Shown one piece after another: positions 48,952-56,673 of a stretch of DNA of 64,000 nt. Origin of the DNA: Streptomyces qaidamensis (GTDB lineage: Bacteria > Actinomycetota > Actinomycetes > Streptomycetales > Streptomycetaceae); contig NZ_CP015098.1 of the NCBI RefSeq assembly GCF_001611795.1, positions 2,852,001 to 2,916,000 on the forward strand, given 5' to 3'. The stretch's first letter is position 1. Each line of letters starts with the position of its first letter. The position numbers were made by a program, and so were the translations under genes. The notes under the pieces are model-generated. The model had not been told where the DNA came from and made no database searches. It saw nothing but the letters and a program-made list of their open reading frames with translations.

Positions 48952-49869
48952 ATGTGGTGGGGAGTGGCCGCGGCCCTGCTGGCGAACACCCTGTACAGCC
49001 TGGGCTTCGTGCTGGAGAAGCGGGCGCTCACCTCTCTCCCCGAGGTGAGCATCCGGCAACCGGCCCGGCTGCTGCGCCTCGTCCTCGGCAGCCCCCTGTG
49101 GATCGGCGGGTCCCTCGCCCTGGCCGCGGGTTTCGCCGCGCAGCTCGTCGTCTACCGCACCCTGCCGATCGCCGCCGCCCAGGGCATCTTCGTCTCCGGC
49201 CTGGTGCTGCTGGTGCTGCTGTCGGCGCGGCTGCTCGGGGAGGAGACGTCCGGCCGGGAGCGGTACGCGCTGGGCGCGATCCTGCTTGCGCTGCTGATGG
49301 TGGTGCTGTCGCTGCGGGAAGGGTCGGACACCATCAGCCAGGACGCGCCCTACCAGCTGATCCTGCTGGTGTGCGTACCGGCGCTGGCGGCCGGGGTGTG
49401 GCTGTACGGCTCGGCCGAGCGGCGCACCCGCAACCGGCACCGGCGGCCCACGACCGGCGTCGAGTACGGCGTGGCCGTGGGCCTGCTGTACGGCGTCAGC
49501 TCGCTGGCCATCAAGGGCGTCGCCGGCCACCTGACCACCCACGGCATCGGCGGCGCCCTCCTGGACCTGCTGAGCTCCCCCTATCCGTATCTGCTGCTGT
49601 TCACGGGTGTGTTCGGCCTGGTGATGTCCCAGGCGGCGCTGCAACGCTGCCGGGCCTCGCTGATCGTGCCGGTGTGCACGACCGTGACGTCCCTGTTCAC
49701 GGCAGTGCTCGGCACCCTGTCGTTCGGCGAGGCCCTGCCGGACGAACCGCTGCGGCTCGCGCTGCGGGTGGCGGGCACGGCCCTGGCGGTCGCCGTCCTG
49801 CTGACCATGCCGAAGCACGACACCGCTCCCCAACCCTCCCCACCCGCCAAGGAGCTGGCATCACCATGA
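48952..49869 (+). CDS. EamA/DMT-type membrane protein
   Basis: A 305-residue protein with nine or ten short helices arranged as two repeats, as in drug/metabolite exporters and NIPA-like transporters: WWGVAAALLANTLYSLGFVL and VEYGVAVGLLYGVSSLAIKG start the two halves, and GEETSGRERYALGAILLAL ends the first. It may flip a glycolipid intermediate or export a metabolite (inferred from the operon). The ATG lies 3 bases after the methyltransferase stop. Confidence 0.85.
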   Translation: MWWGVAAALLANTLYSLGFVLEKRALTSLPEVSIRQPARLLRLVLGSPLWIGGSLALAAGFAAQLVVYRTLPIAAAQGIFVSGLVLLVLLSARLLGEETSGRERYALGAILLALLMVVLSLREGSDTISQDAPYQLILLVCVPALAAGVWLYGSAERRTRNRHRRPTTGVEYGVAVGLLYGVSSLAIKGVAGHLTTHGIGGALLDLLSSPYPYLLLFTGVFGLVMSQAALQRCRASLIVPVCTTVTSLFTAVLGTLSFGEALPDEPLRLALRVAGTALAVAVLLTMPKHDTAPQPSPPAKELASP

Positions 49870-50087
49870 AGCCCGACGACCCGCTGCTGAAGATCCTGGC
49901 GTGCCCGCTCGACAAGGGGCCGCTGCATCTGCTGGCCGAGGAGGCCGGTCAGGAGGAGGCGCTGTACAACCCGCGCCTGCACCGCCGTTACCCGATCACC
50001 GACGGCATCCCGCAACTGCTGCCGTCATCGGGCGCGCAGGTCCCGGACGACGAGCACGAGGAACTCCTGAAGAGGATGGCACCGTGA
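49866..50087 (+). CDS. Trm112-like small protein (atypical cysteines)
   Basis: A 73-residue protein with the Trm112/UPF0434 outline: LLKILACPLDKGPLHLL at the start and RRYPITDGIPQLLP near the end. Classical members have zinc cysteines in CPxC and a second pair; here CPLD keeps only the first cysteine and no later cysteine is present, so zinc binding is doubtful. Trm112 proteins activate methyltransferases by forming a complex. Lying between two methyltransferase genes and overlapping both neighbours (ATGA, GTGA), it may do the same here. Confidence 0.82.
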   Translation: MKPDDPLLKILACPLDKGPLHLLAEEAGQEEALYNPRLHRRYPITDGIPQLLPSSGAQVPDDEHEELLKRMAP

Positions 50088-50911
50088 CCAGCCTGGCGGC
50101 CCGTGTCGCCCCCCTGCTGCCCACCCGTCTGGTGGCCGCGGCGGCCCGGGCGCTCTACCCCCGGTTCGAACCGGAGCTGGCCCGGCTCGCCGAGCTGTGC
50201 CCGCCGGGCTGCCGTACGGCGGTGGACGTCGGCGGCTGGTACGGGCCCTGGACCCACCGCCTGTCGGGCCTGGCCGAGCAGGTCGTGACGGTCGAGCCGG
50301 TGCCCCATCTGGCCCGGCTGCTGGCCGCCGCCGCCCCGCCGAACGTGCGCGTGATCCGGGCGGCGGCTTCGGACCGGCCGGGCATCGCCCGCCTGTGGCT
50401 GCCCTCGGACGACTCGGGCGACCGGGGCGTGTCCTCGCTGGTCCGCCGCGACATCCACGGCCGCGCGCTGGACGTCCCCTGCGTCACGCTGGACGAGCTG
50501 GGGCTGCGCGACGTCGGCTTCATCAAGATCGACGTGGACGGCAACGAGCCGGCGGTGCTGCGAGGCGCGACGGGCCTGCTGGCCCGCGACCGGCCGGCCC
50601 TCTTCGTGGAGCTGGAGTCCCGCATCCAGCCGATCGCGCCGGTGGTGACCTATCTGTCCCTGCTGGGCTACGACGGCTGGGTCCTGCCCGGCGACACCTG
50701 GGTGCCGCTCGCCCGCTTCCCCCTGGAGGACCACCAGGCGGACGCCTCCTACGTCGTCTCCCACGGCCTGCTCCGCCGTGTCCTGCCCTCCCCGCTCCTG
50801 CGGGGCCCGCGCTACGTCAACTCCGTCCTGTTCCTCCCCGACGGCCGCCGCCCGGGCAGGTCCCCGGTGGGCGACGATGGGACCCATGCCCTCCGGAAAG
50901 CACCCCGCTAG
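50084..50911 (+). CDS. FkbM family methyltransferase
   Basis: A 275-residue SAM methyltransferase. It shows AVDVGGWYGPWTHRLSGLAE (SAM loop), VEPVPHLARLL, SSLVRRDIHGR and the FkbM signature FIKIDVDGNEPAVLRG. FkbM enzymes methylate hydroxyls of sugars and natural products. The GTG at 50084 overlaps the Trm112-like stop (GTGA). It is the last gene of the overlapped envelope-glycan operon and overlaps the next hypothetical gene by about 25 bases. Confidence 0.9.
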   Translation: MTSLAARVAPLLPTRLVAAAARALYPRFEPELARLAELCPPGCRTAVDVGGWYGPWTHRLSGLAEQVVTVEPVPHLARLLAAAAPPNVRVIRAAASDRPGIARLWLPSDDSGDRGVSSLVRRDIHGRALDVPCVTLDELGLRDVGFIKIDVDGNEPAVLRGATGLLARDRPALFVELESRIQPIAPVVTYLSLLGYDGWVLPGDTWVPLARFPLEDHQADASYVVSHGLLRRVLPSPLLRGPRYVNSVLFLPDGRRPGRSPVGDDGTHALRKAPR

Positions 50912-51485
50912 CCCCTTCACCCCGCTCGACTTCCAGCTGGTGCTGCTGCGCCGCATGGCCGACCACAATCCCGGCCTCGTGGAGGACGCCCGGCACGAGC
51001 TGGGGGTGTCGATCGCGGACATGCGCGAGGCGAACAAGCGCTGGCAGGCGATGGTCCGCTCCCCGCGCTCCCGCGCGCCCCTGTCCCGCTACCGCCAGGT
51101 GCTGGGCGAGCCGGAGTCCCGTACGTCCCGCCGGATCGGCGATCTCGACTGCGAGGCCTGGCTGTGGCCGGTGCCGCTCTGGCCCTCCTTGCGTTTCGAG
51201 GTGCTGACCGCCCCGAACCGCGCGGTGTGGAACGAGTGGCTGGTCCGCGCCCCGGGCGCGAAGGGCCCCGGGCTGCGCACGCTGGACGACCTCACCCCCT
51301 GGTCCTGCACGGTCGACGAGGCGGCCCGCGCCTTCGCCCCGGCCCGCCCCCTTCAGGGCACGGCACCGACCCGGTGGGGACTGGCGTTCACCGCTCCCGA
51401 CGCCGAGGGCGTCCGGCGGGAGGCGGTCGCGGAGTTCACCTGGGGGCTGGTGCAGCGGGTGGCCGTCACCGGCGCTCAGGGCTGA
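50886..51485 (+). CDS. Hypothetical protein
   Basis: A 199-residue soluble protein, Trp- and Arg-rich, with no motif I recognise. The N-terminal third is helical (FQLVLLRRMADHNPGLVEDA, IADMREANKRWQAMV). The rest looks like a beta-rich fold (CEAWLWPVPLWPSLRFEVLT, RTLDDLTPWSCTVDEAA). The start is uncertain: ATG 50877 or 50886, both inside the 3' end of the FkbM gene. Its homologues are unknown to me. It may be co-transcribed with the glycan operon but need not share its function. Confidence 0.65.
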   Translation: MPSGKHPASPFTPLDFQLVLLRRMADHNPGLVEDARHELGVSIADMREANKRWQAMVRSPRSRAPLSRYRQVLGEPESRTSRRIGDLDCEAWLWPVPLWPSLRFEVLTAPNRAVWNEWLVRAPGAKGPGLRTLDDLTPWSCTVDEAARAFAPARPLQGTAPTRWGLAFTAPDAEGVRREAVAEFTWGLVQRVAVTGAQG

Positions 51486-51498
51486 GACGCGTGCGTCT

Positions 51499-52869
51499 TC
51501 AGGAGGTGTCCGGGTGCCGGGTCCTGGCCGGTACGCAGCCCCATGCGAGGACCGCCGCCGTCAGACAGGCGAGCGCCCCGATGCCCATGCTGGTCCGGAT
51601 TCCGGTGCCGTAGTTCGCGGCCGAGGCGAGCAGGCTGCCGCCGAGCGCGACGCCGGTGGCGCTGCCGACCTGGCGGGTGGTGTTGAACAGGGCGGAGGCG
51701 GCCCCCGAGTAGGCCGGGGGCGCGGCGCCCATCACGGTGGCGGTGGAGCCGGTGAGGGCGAAGGACGTGCCGAAGCCGGCGGCCATCATCGGGAGCACCA
51801 GCAGCCCATAGGCGGGGTCGGGGCCCGCGGCGGCCCAGCCGGCCAGGCCCAGCGCGGCCAGGAGCATGCCGGAGACCACCAGCGGACGGTCGCCGGTACG
51901 GCGGGACAGCCACCCGGACAGGACCGAGGCGAACATCGTCATCGCCACCGCCGGGAACAGCGCCAGGCCGGTGCCGAGGGCGCTGTAGTCGCGCTGGTGC
52001 TGGAACTCCAGACTGGCGGTGAACACCATGCCGTAGAAGCCGAAGTTGAACAGCAGGCCGATGACGGCACCGCCGCTCATGGCGCGTGAGTGCAGCAGGC
52101 CCAGCGGGAGGGCGGGAGACCGGGCCAGCCGCTCGCGCAGGACGAAGGCAGCGGCGGACAGGACGGCCAGGCCCAGACCGGCGAGCACGGCCGGGTCGGA
52201 CCAGCCGCGCCGCCCGGCCTCGTTGAGCGCCGCGGTCAGCAGGGCGACGGCCGCGACGACGGCGACCTGCGCCGGCCAGTCCAGGGCCCGGTCGGCCCGC
52301 CGGGGCGAGCGGGCCACGTGCCGCAGGGTGAGCGCCAGGCAGGCTGCGCCGACGGGCAGGTTGATGAGGAACACCCAGCGCCAGCCCACCGTGGACACGA
52401 GCAGCCCGCCCAGCAGCGGCCCTGCGGAGGCCGCGATGCCGGCCATCGAACCCCACAGCCCGAAGGCCCGTGAGCGTACGTCCGGCTCCGGGTAGGCCTG
52501 CTGGAGCAGGGCCAGCGAACCGGGCACGATCAGCGCCGCGCCGAGCCCCTCCACCAGCCGGGCCACCACCAGGAAGCCGACGTCGGGGGCGAGTGCGCAG
52601 GCCGCCGAGGACACGGTGAACACCGCCACGCCCCAGCAGAAGACCCGCCGGTTGCCCAGCCGGTCCCCCAGCGCCCCGCCCGTCAGCAGGAACCCGGCGA
52701 GGACCAGCGTGTACCCGTCGGTGATCCACTGGATCCCGGTGAGCGAGGCCGACAGCTCCCGCCCGATCACGGGCACGGCGACGTTGATGACCGTCACGTC
52801 CAGGATCACCATGAAGTACCCGGCGCACACCGCGAGCAGCGGTGCCCAGGCCCGCGGCTCGGGGGGCAT
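51499..52869 (-). CDS. MFS drug exporter, DHA2/EmrB type (14 helices)
   Basis: A 456-residue major facilitator protein. The DHA2 opening motif LDVTVINVAVPVIGRELSAS, motif A GGALGDRLGNRRVFCWG, motif C-like GPLLGGLLVSTVGWRWVFLI and about 14 helices mark a proton-driven multidrug/antibiotic efflux pump. The ATG at 52869 starts directly before helix 1. The next gene on this strand, an ATP-grasp ligase, ends 57 bases upstream and might make or modify an exported compound. No TetR-type regulator is adjacent. Confidence 0.92.
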   Translation of the reverse strand: MPPEPRAWAPLLAVCAGYFMVILDVTVINVAVPVIGRELSASLTGIQWITDGYTLVLAGFLLTGGALGDRLGNRRVFCWGVAVFTVSSAACALAPDVGFLVVARLVEGLGAALIVPGSLALLQQAYPEPDVRSRAFGLWGSMAGIAASAGPLLGGLLVSTVGWRWVFLINLPVGAACLALTLRHVARSPRRADRALDWPAQVAVVAAVALLTAALNEAGRRGWSDPAVLAGLGLAVLSAAAFVLRERLARSPALPLGLLHSRAMSGGAVIGLLFNFGFYGMVFTASLEFQHQRDYSALGTGLALFPAVAMTMFASVLSGWLSRRTGDRPLVVSGMLLAALGLAGWAAAGPDPAYGLLVLPMMAAGFGTSFALTGSTATVMGAAPPAYSGAASALFNTTRQVGSATGVALGGSLLASAANYGTGIRTSMGIGALACLTAAVLAWGCVPARTRHPDTS

Positions 52870-52925
52870 GGTGGTACCCCTACACCAAAAGCCTCACCCA
52901 GGGATGTATGCCTCGCGCGCCGCGC

Positions 52926-53804
52926 TCAGCCGACGACGGCCAGCACCGCGTCCACCACCCTCGGCACGGAGTCCGGATGCAGATGGAGGAACAGGTTCGG
53001 CTCGATCAGCTCCAGCTCCATCACGCACGGCTCTCCGTCGGGCCCGGTGACCAGGTCCACGCGCGCGTACAGCAGCTCCGCGTCTCCGGGCACGGCGGCC
53101 AGCGCCTTCTCGGCGACCGCCAGTTCGGCGGCGGTCGGCTCCCAGGGACGGAGGTCGGGGTGGGCGACCTTGTCGGCGTCGTACGGTGTGCCCGGCGCGA
53201 GGACGGCGCCCTTGACGCCGGCGTGCAGCAGGCGTCCGCCGAAGAACTGCAGGGCCCGCTCGCCGTGGGTGTCGATGCTGCTCAGGTAGGGCTGCACCAT
53301 GACGGTGAACCCCTCGCGGTGCATGCGCTCGGCCTGCCGGACGGCTGCGTCCCGCTCCCCGGCCGGGTAGCGGGCGGCGTAGCGGGCACCGGCCCCGGAG
53401 GCGGGCTTCACGACGAACTCGCGGTCGGCGGGCAGGTCGAGGGGGTCGCCGGGCGCGAAGTACCGGGTGGGCACGACGGGCACTCCGGCCTCCGCGAGCT
53501 GTCCGAGGTAGCGCTTGTCGGCGTTCCATTTCACGACCCCGAGCGGGTTGGCGAGCCGTGTCGCCTCCCCGCACCGCTCGGCCCACGCCGTGAACTCCTC
53601 GGCGCGCCAGCTGTAGTCCCAGGTGGAGCGGATGAGGGCCAGATCGAAGGCGGCCCAGTCCACGTCCGGCTCGTCCCAGGGAACGGCGACGGCGTCGGCA
53701 CCGGCCTCCCGCAGCGCCCGCACCAGCACCGGCAGGTCGCGGTCCTTGTGCTCCTCGCCGCGGGGGTCGTAGGTGACGACGGCGATGCGCGGGGTGCCGG
53801 CCAC
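52926..53804 (-). CDS. ATP-grasp ligase (RimK/DcsG-like)
   Basis: A 292-residue enzyme that should couple ATP hydrolysis to amide/peptide bond formation or cyclisation through an acyl-phosphate. ATP-grasp elements seen: FVVKPASGAGARYAARY (nucleotide-binding loop), VMVQPYLSSIDTHGERALQF and the metal-binding end VMELELIEPNLFLHL. The N-terminal pre-ATP domain contains LALIRSTWDYSWRAEEFTAW, seen in DcsG-like proteins. The GTG at 53804 after GGAG is preferred over upstream starts that lack a ribosome site. Product unknown. Confidence 0.85.
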   Translation of the reverse strand: MAGTPRIAVVTYDPRGEEHKDRDLPVLVRALREAGADAVAVPWDEPDVDWAAFDLALIRSTWDYSWRAEEFTAWAERCGEATRLANPLGVVKWNADKRYLGQLAEAGVPVVPTRYFAPGDPLDLPADREFVVKPASGAGARYAARYPAGERDAAVRQAERMHREGFTVMVQPYLSSIDTHGERALQFFGGRLLHAGVKGAVLAPGTPYDADKVAHPDLRPWEPTAAELAVAEKALAAVPGDAELLYARVDLVTGPDGEPCVMELELIEPNLFLHLHPDSVPRVVDAVLAVVG

Positions 53805-53967
53805 GGCGACTCCATCCTCGTACGGACGATCGATGCGATGTCCGTCGCAGGCTAACAATCCCGTCCGGAACCGCGACACCCCGTTTGACCTTCACCTTCG
53901 GTGAAGCCCCAGCATCGGTGGCGGAACGAGAAGGAGCGCGAGGAGCGCGAGGACCGCAGGGGGTCGC

Positions 53968-55044
53968 ATGGCCATGCTGACGATCGGCGCGTTCGCGAAG
54001 GCGTGCCGGCTCTCGCCGAAGGCACTGCGCCTGTACGACGAGCTGGACCTGCTGCGGCCCGCCCGCGTGGACCCGGACACCGGATACCGGTACTACGCGG
54101 CCGGGCAGCTGGAGCAGGCCCGGCTGGTGGCGTGGCTGCGGCGGCTGGGCATGCCGCTGGCCGAGATCCGCCGGGTGTGTCTCCTGCACGACCGCGACTC
54201 CAAGGCCGCCGCCCGCGAGATCCGTGCCTACTGGGCGCGGGTCGAGACGGAGACGGCGGTCCGGCGGGACCTCGCCGCGTTCCTGGTCGATCACCTGACG
54301 ACGGGCCCGGACGGGCCCGGGAAGGACACCGCCATGCTGGAACTGCGTTACTGCGCCCACTCGGACACCGGCCGCGTACGCCCCGCCAACCAGGACACCG
54401 CCTACGCGGGCACCCGGCTCCTCGCCGTCGCCGACGGCTTCGGACCGGCGGGCGCGCCCGCCAGCAGCGCCGCCGTGGAGGCGCTGCGCTTCCTGGACAC
54501 GGACGAGATCCCGTCCGGCGGCGTCCTCGACGTCCTGGAGGACGCGGTACGGGGCGCCGAACAGGCCGTCCGGGACGTCGCCGACGGCTCCGACGAGGCC
54601 GGCACGACCCTGACGGCCCTGCTGTGGACGGGCTCGCGGCTGGCGCTGGTGCACATCGGCGACTCCCGCGCGTATCTGCTGCGCGACGGCGAACTGTTCC
54701 GCATCACGCACGACCACACGATGGTCCAGTCGATGGTCGACGAGGGCCGGCTGGCACCCGAGGAGGCGGCTTCCCACCCCGAGCGCGCCCTGCTCCTGAA
54801 GGCTCTGACCGGAGGCGGGCCCAGCGCGTCCCCGGACCTCCGCCTCCACGACACCCGGGCCGGCGACCGTTATCTGCTCTGCTCCGACGGCCTGACGGGC
54901 GTCGTCCCCGACCACCGCGTCAGGGAACTCCTCGCCTCTCCCCTCTCCCCCGGCGAAACCGTCCAGGCCCTGATCGGGGCGGCGAACGCGGCGGGCGGCC
55001 CGGACAACGTCAGCTGCGTGGTGGCCGACGTGGTGGAGCCCTGA
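53968..55044 (+). CDS. MerR regulator fused to a PP2C-type protein phosphatase
   Basis: A 358-residue fusion. Residues 1-72 are a MerR winged helix (LTIGAFAKACRLSPKALRLY, VDPDTGYRYYAAGQLEQARL), and a coiled-coil helix runs to about residue 110. Residues 123-358 are a PP2C Ser/Thr phosphatase: TGRVRPANQDT, VADGFGPAG (DGFG replaces the usual DGMGG), GTTLTALLW, HIGDSRAYLLRDGELFRITH, LLCSDGLTGVV and GGPDNVSCVV, so the metal-binding aspartates are kept. It may dephosphorylate a protein in response to a ligand, or link phosphorylation to transcription. ATG 53968 and ATG 53974 are both possible starts. Confidence 0.9.
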   Translation: MAMLTIGAFAKACRLSPKALRLYDELDLLRPARVDPDTGYRYYAAGQLEQARLVAWLRRLGMPLAEIRRVCLLHDRDSKAAAREIRAYWARVETETAVRRDLAAFLVDHLTTGPDGPGKDTAMLELRYCAHSDTGRVRPANQDTAYAGTRLLAVADGFGPAGAPASSAAVEALRFLDTDEIPSGGVLDVLEDAVRGAEQAVRDVADGSDEAGTTLTALLWTGSRLALVHIGDSRAYLLRDGELFRITHDHTMVQSMVDEGRLAPEEAASHPERALLLKALTGGGPSASPDLRLHDTRAGDRYLLCSDGLTGVVPDHRVRELLASPLSPGETVQALIGAANAAGGPDNVSCVVADVVEP

Positions 55045-55124
55045 TCCGGACGGCGTAGCACCACGGGCCGTGGGGGTCCCCGGCCGGTCTACTGGCCGGG
55101 AGACCGACGGAGGAAGGGATTCCC

Positions 55125-55424
55125 ATGGCTGTGGTGCTGACGCTGCGCTGGGCCGGGGTGACGCCCGAGCAGTACGACGCGATGCTCGACACGGTGGGCT
55201 GGGAGCAGCGGGTGCCGGACGGTCTCGTCCTGCACGTGGCCTGGTTCGAGCCGGGGGTCATGCACGTGACCGACGTGTGGGACGCCGAGGGGGACTTCCA
55301 GCGCTTCTTCGCCGAGCGCCTCGCCCCGGCCGTCCAGGAGGTCGGACTCGCCGGGCAGCCGGACGTCCGCTTCGCACCGGTCCACCGGCGGTTCGTGGCG
55401 CCCGGCGCCGGCGGCGGGGCCTGA
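55125..55424 (+). CDS. Small hypothetical protein, dimeric alpha/beta-barrel-like
   Basis: A 99-residue protein with GGAGGAAGG before the ATG. The pattern WAGVTPEQYDAMLDTVGWEQ, VLHVAWFEPGVMHVTDVWDA, EGDFQRFFAERLAPAVQEVG suggests a ferredoxin-like dimeric barrel similar to antibiotic-biosynthesis monooxygenase-type or EthD-type proteins, but no catalytic residues can be named. A stand-alone gene convergent with the DHFR-like gene. Confidence 0.8.
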   Translation: MAVVLTLRWAGVTPEQYDAMLDTVGWEQRVPDGLVLHVAWFEPGVMHVTDVWDAEGDFQRFFAERLAPAVQEVGLAGQPDVRFAPVHRRFVAPGAGGGA

Positions 55425-55497
55425 TCCGAACCCCGCCACCAGGCGCGGCTCGGTCAACTGTCACCCGTCATCCGTCAGTCCGGGAACAGGCTTGCCC

Positions 55498-56088
55498 TCA
55501 GCCGCGGGTGTAGGTGAGGAATGCCGCCCCGCTCTCCAGGACGATGTGGTCCGTCAGGTTCCAGGTGCGCGGATCGAACGCGGCTGTGCGGCCGAAGAGG
55601 GGGATCCCGGTGCCGATGGTCAACGGGCCCAGTTTGACGATCAGCCGGTCGATCTCGGTGTACAGGGCGCCGGCCAGTTCGCCCCCGCCGATCAACCAGA
55701 GGTCCTTGCCGTCCTCCTGCTTCAGCTCCCGTACCTTCGCCACCGGGTCGCTCGTGACCAGTTCCACGGCCGGGGCGGGGCTTTCGGTCAGCGTGGTGGA
55801 GAACACCAGGTGTCTCAGGTGCGGGTAGGCGTCGGTGATTCCGGCTTCGAGGCCGATCTCATACGTCTTGCGTCCCTCGAGGACGGTGTCGAAGTGTGTG
55901 CCCTCCGCGGTGACGGACAGCGCCTTCCTGGCCGGGTCGGGCAGGGTCTCGGGGTACTCCGCGGCGAGGTACTGCACATAGTCGCCGGGGATCGGCCAGA
56001 AACCGTCAGGTCCTGTGGGGTCGGCGCCGTCGGGCCCGGCGATGAAGCCGTCGAGGGTGGCGGCGATGTAGTACACGAGCTTGCGCAC
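55498..56088 (-). CDS. Dihydrofolate reductase-family (RibD C-terminal) protein
   Basis: A 196-residue NADPH-binding reductase-like protein: YYIAATLDGFIAGPDG at the N terminus, GRKTYEIGLEAG (nucleotide binding), LWLIGGGELAGALY (the conserved GGG turn) and IPLFGRTAAF. Such proteins are widespread in actinobacteria, and most are not true folate reductases; the substrate is unknown. The start is GTG 56088 after AAGGAA. Confidence 0.9.
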   Translation of the reverse strand: MRKLVYYIAATLDGFIAGPDGADPTGPDGFWPIPGDYVQYLAAEYPETLPDPARKALSVTAEGTHFDTVLEGRKTYEIGLEAGITDAYPHLRHLVFSTTLTESPAPAVELVTSDPVAKVRELKQEDGKDLWLIGGGELAGALYTEIDRLIVKLGPLTIGTGIPLFGRTAAFDPRTWNLTDHIVLESGAAFLTYTRG

Positions 56089-56169
56089 GGGGTTCCTTGT
56101 CGATCGGGTGGCGGATGGTGAACGGGGCGGACCGGGCGACAGCCCGAGATCCTTTGCGCCGGGACGGTG

Positions 56170-56425
56170 TCAGCCGTGCTCGGGAGCAGCCCACTCGACG
56201 AACTGGACGATCATTCCGTTGGGGTCGGTGCCCTGCAAGAGGCGCTCGCCCCACGGTTCCCGGCGCAACGGCATGGTGACCCGAACTCCGGCCTCGCGCA
56301 GCCGCTTTTCCTGCTCCTGCAGGCCGGAGGCGACGGTGAAGGCCAGAATCAGGCCACTGACACGCTGATCACGCTGCTCGGGCGGCAGCACCTCGATGCC
56401 TCGGGCGAGCGCCTGGTCACGCCGC
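56170..56425 (-). pseudogene. 5'-truncated VOC (glyoxalase-fold) gene
   Basis: The C-terminal half of a VOC-family protein remains: RGIEVLPPEQRDQRVSG, LILAFTV, REAGVRVTMPLRREPWGERL and TDPNGMIVQFVEW, ending at the stop 56170. The first 50 or so residues and the start are missing. Upstream of about 56425 the sequence becomes the remnant of a plus-strand transporter gene, which places a deletion junction there. Confidence 0.75.
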
Positions 56426-56660
56426 GCTCGCCGTCTCGGCGACGGTCGTCGACGTCAGCCCGTTCTCCACGGACGGCGCACTCGTCCTCGCCGCCGCACC
56501 GGACGTCTACCGCGAGCGTTTCTTCCGGCAGTTGATGGTGTACGGAGGGATCGTGGTCGCGGTCGTCCCCGCGGCGGCGTGGCTGGTGATGGTCGTCCCC
56601 GGCTGGGGGTGCCCACCGCCGGCCAGTGGAGCAGGCAGACAGTTGCAGGCAAACAGCTAA
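56425..56660 (+). pseudogene. 5'-truncated MatC-like (SLC13) transporter gene
   Basis: Reading plus strand to the stop TAA at 56658-56660: HAALAVSATVVDVSPFSTDG, ALVLAAAPDVYRERFFRQLM and VYGGIVVAVVPAAAWLVMVV. This is the last 75 or so residues of an SLC13/MatC-type dicarboxylate carrier (the VDVSPFST motif and final helix). The other 350 or so residues are gone. Because MatC imports malonate and matB lies 13 bases downstream, this was probably the malonate transporter of a matC-matB operon. Confidence 0.72.
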
Positions 56661-56673
56661 GGAGACGTGACGC

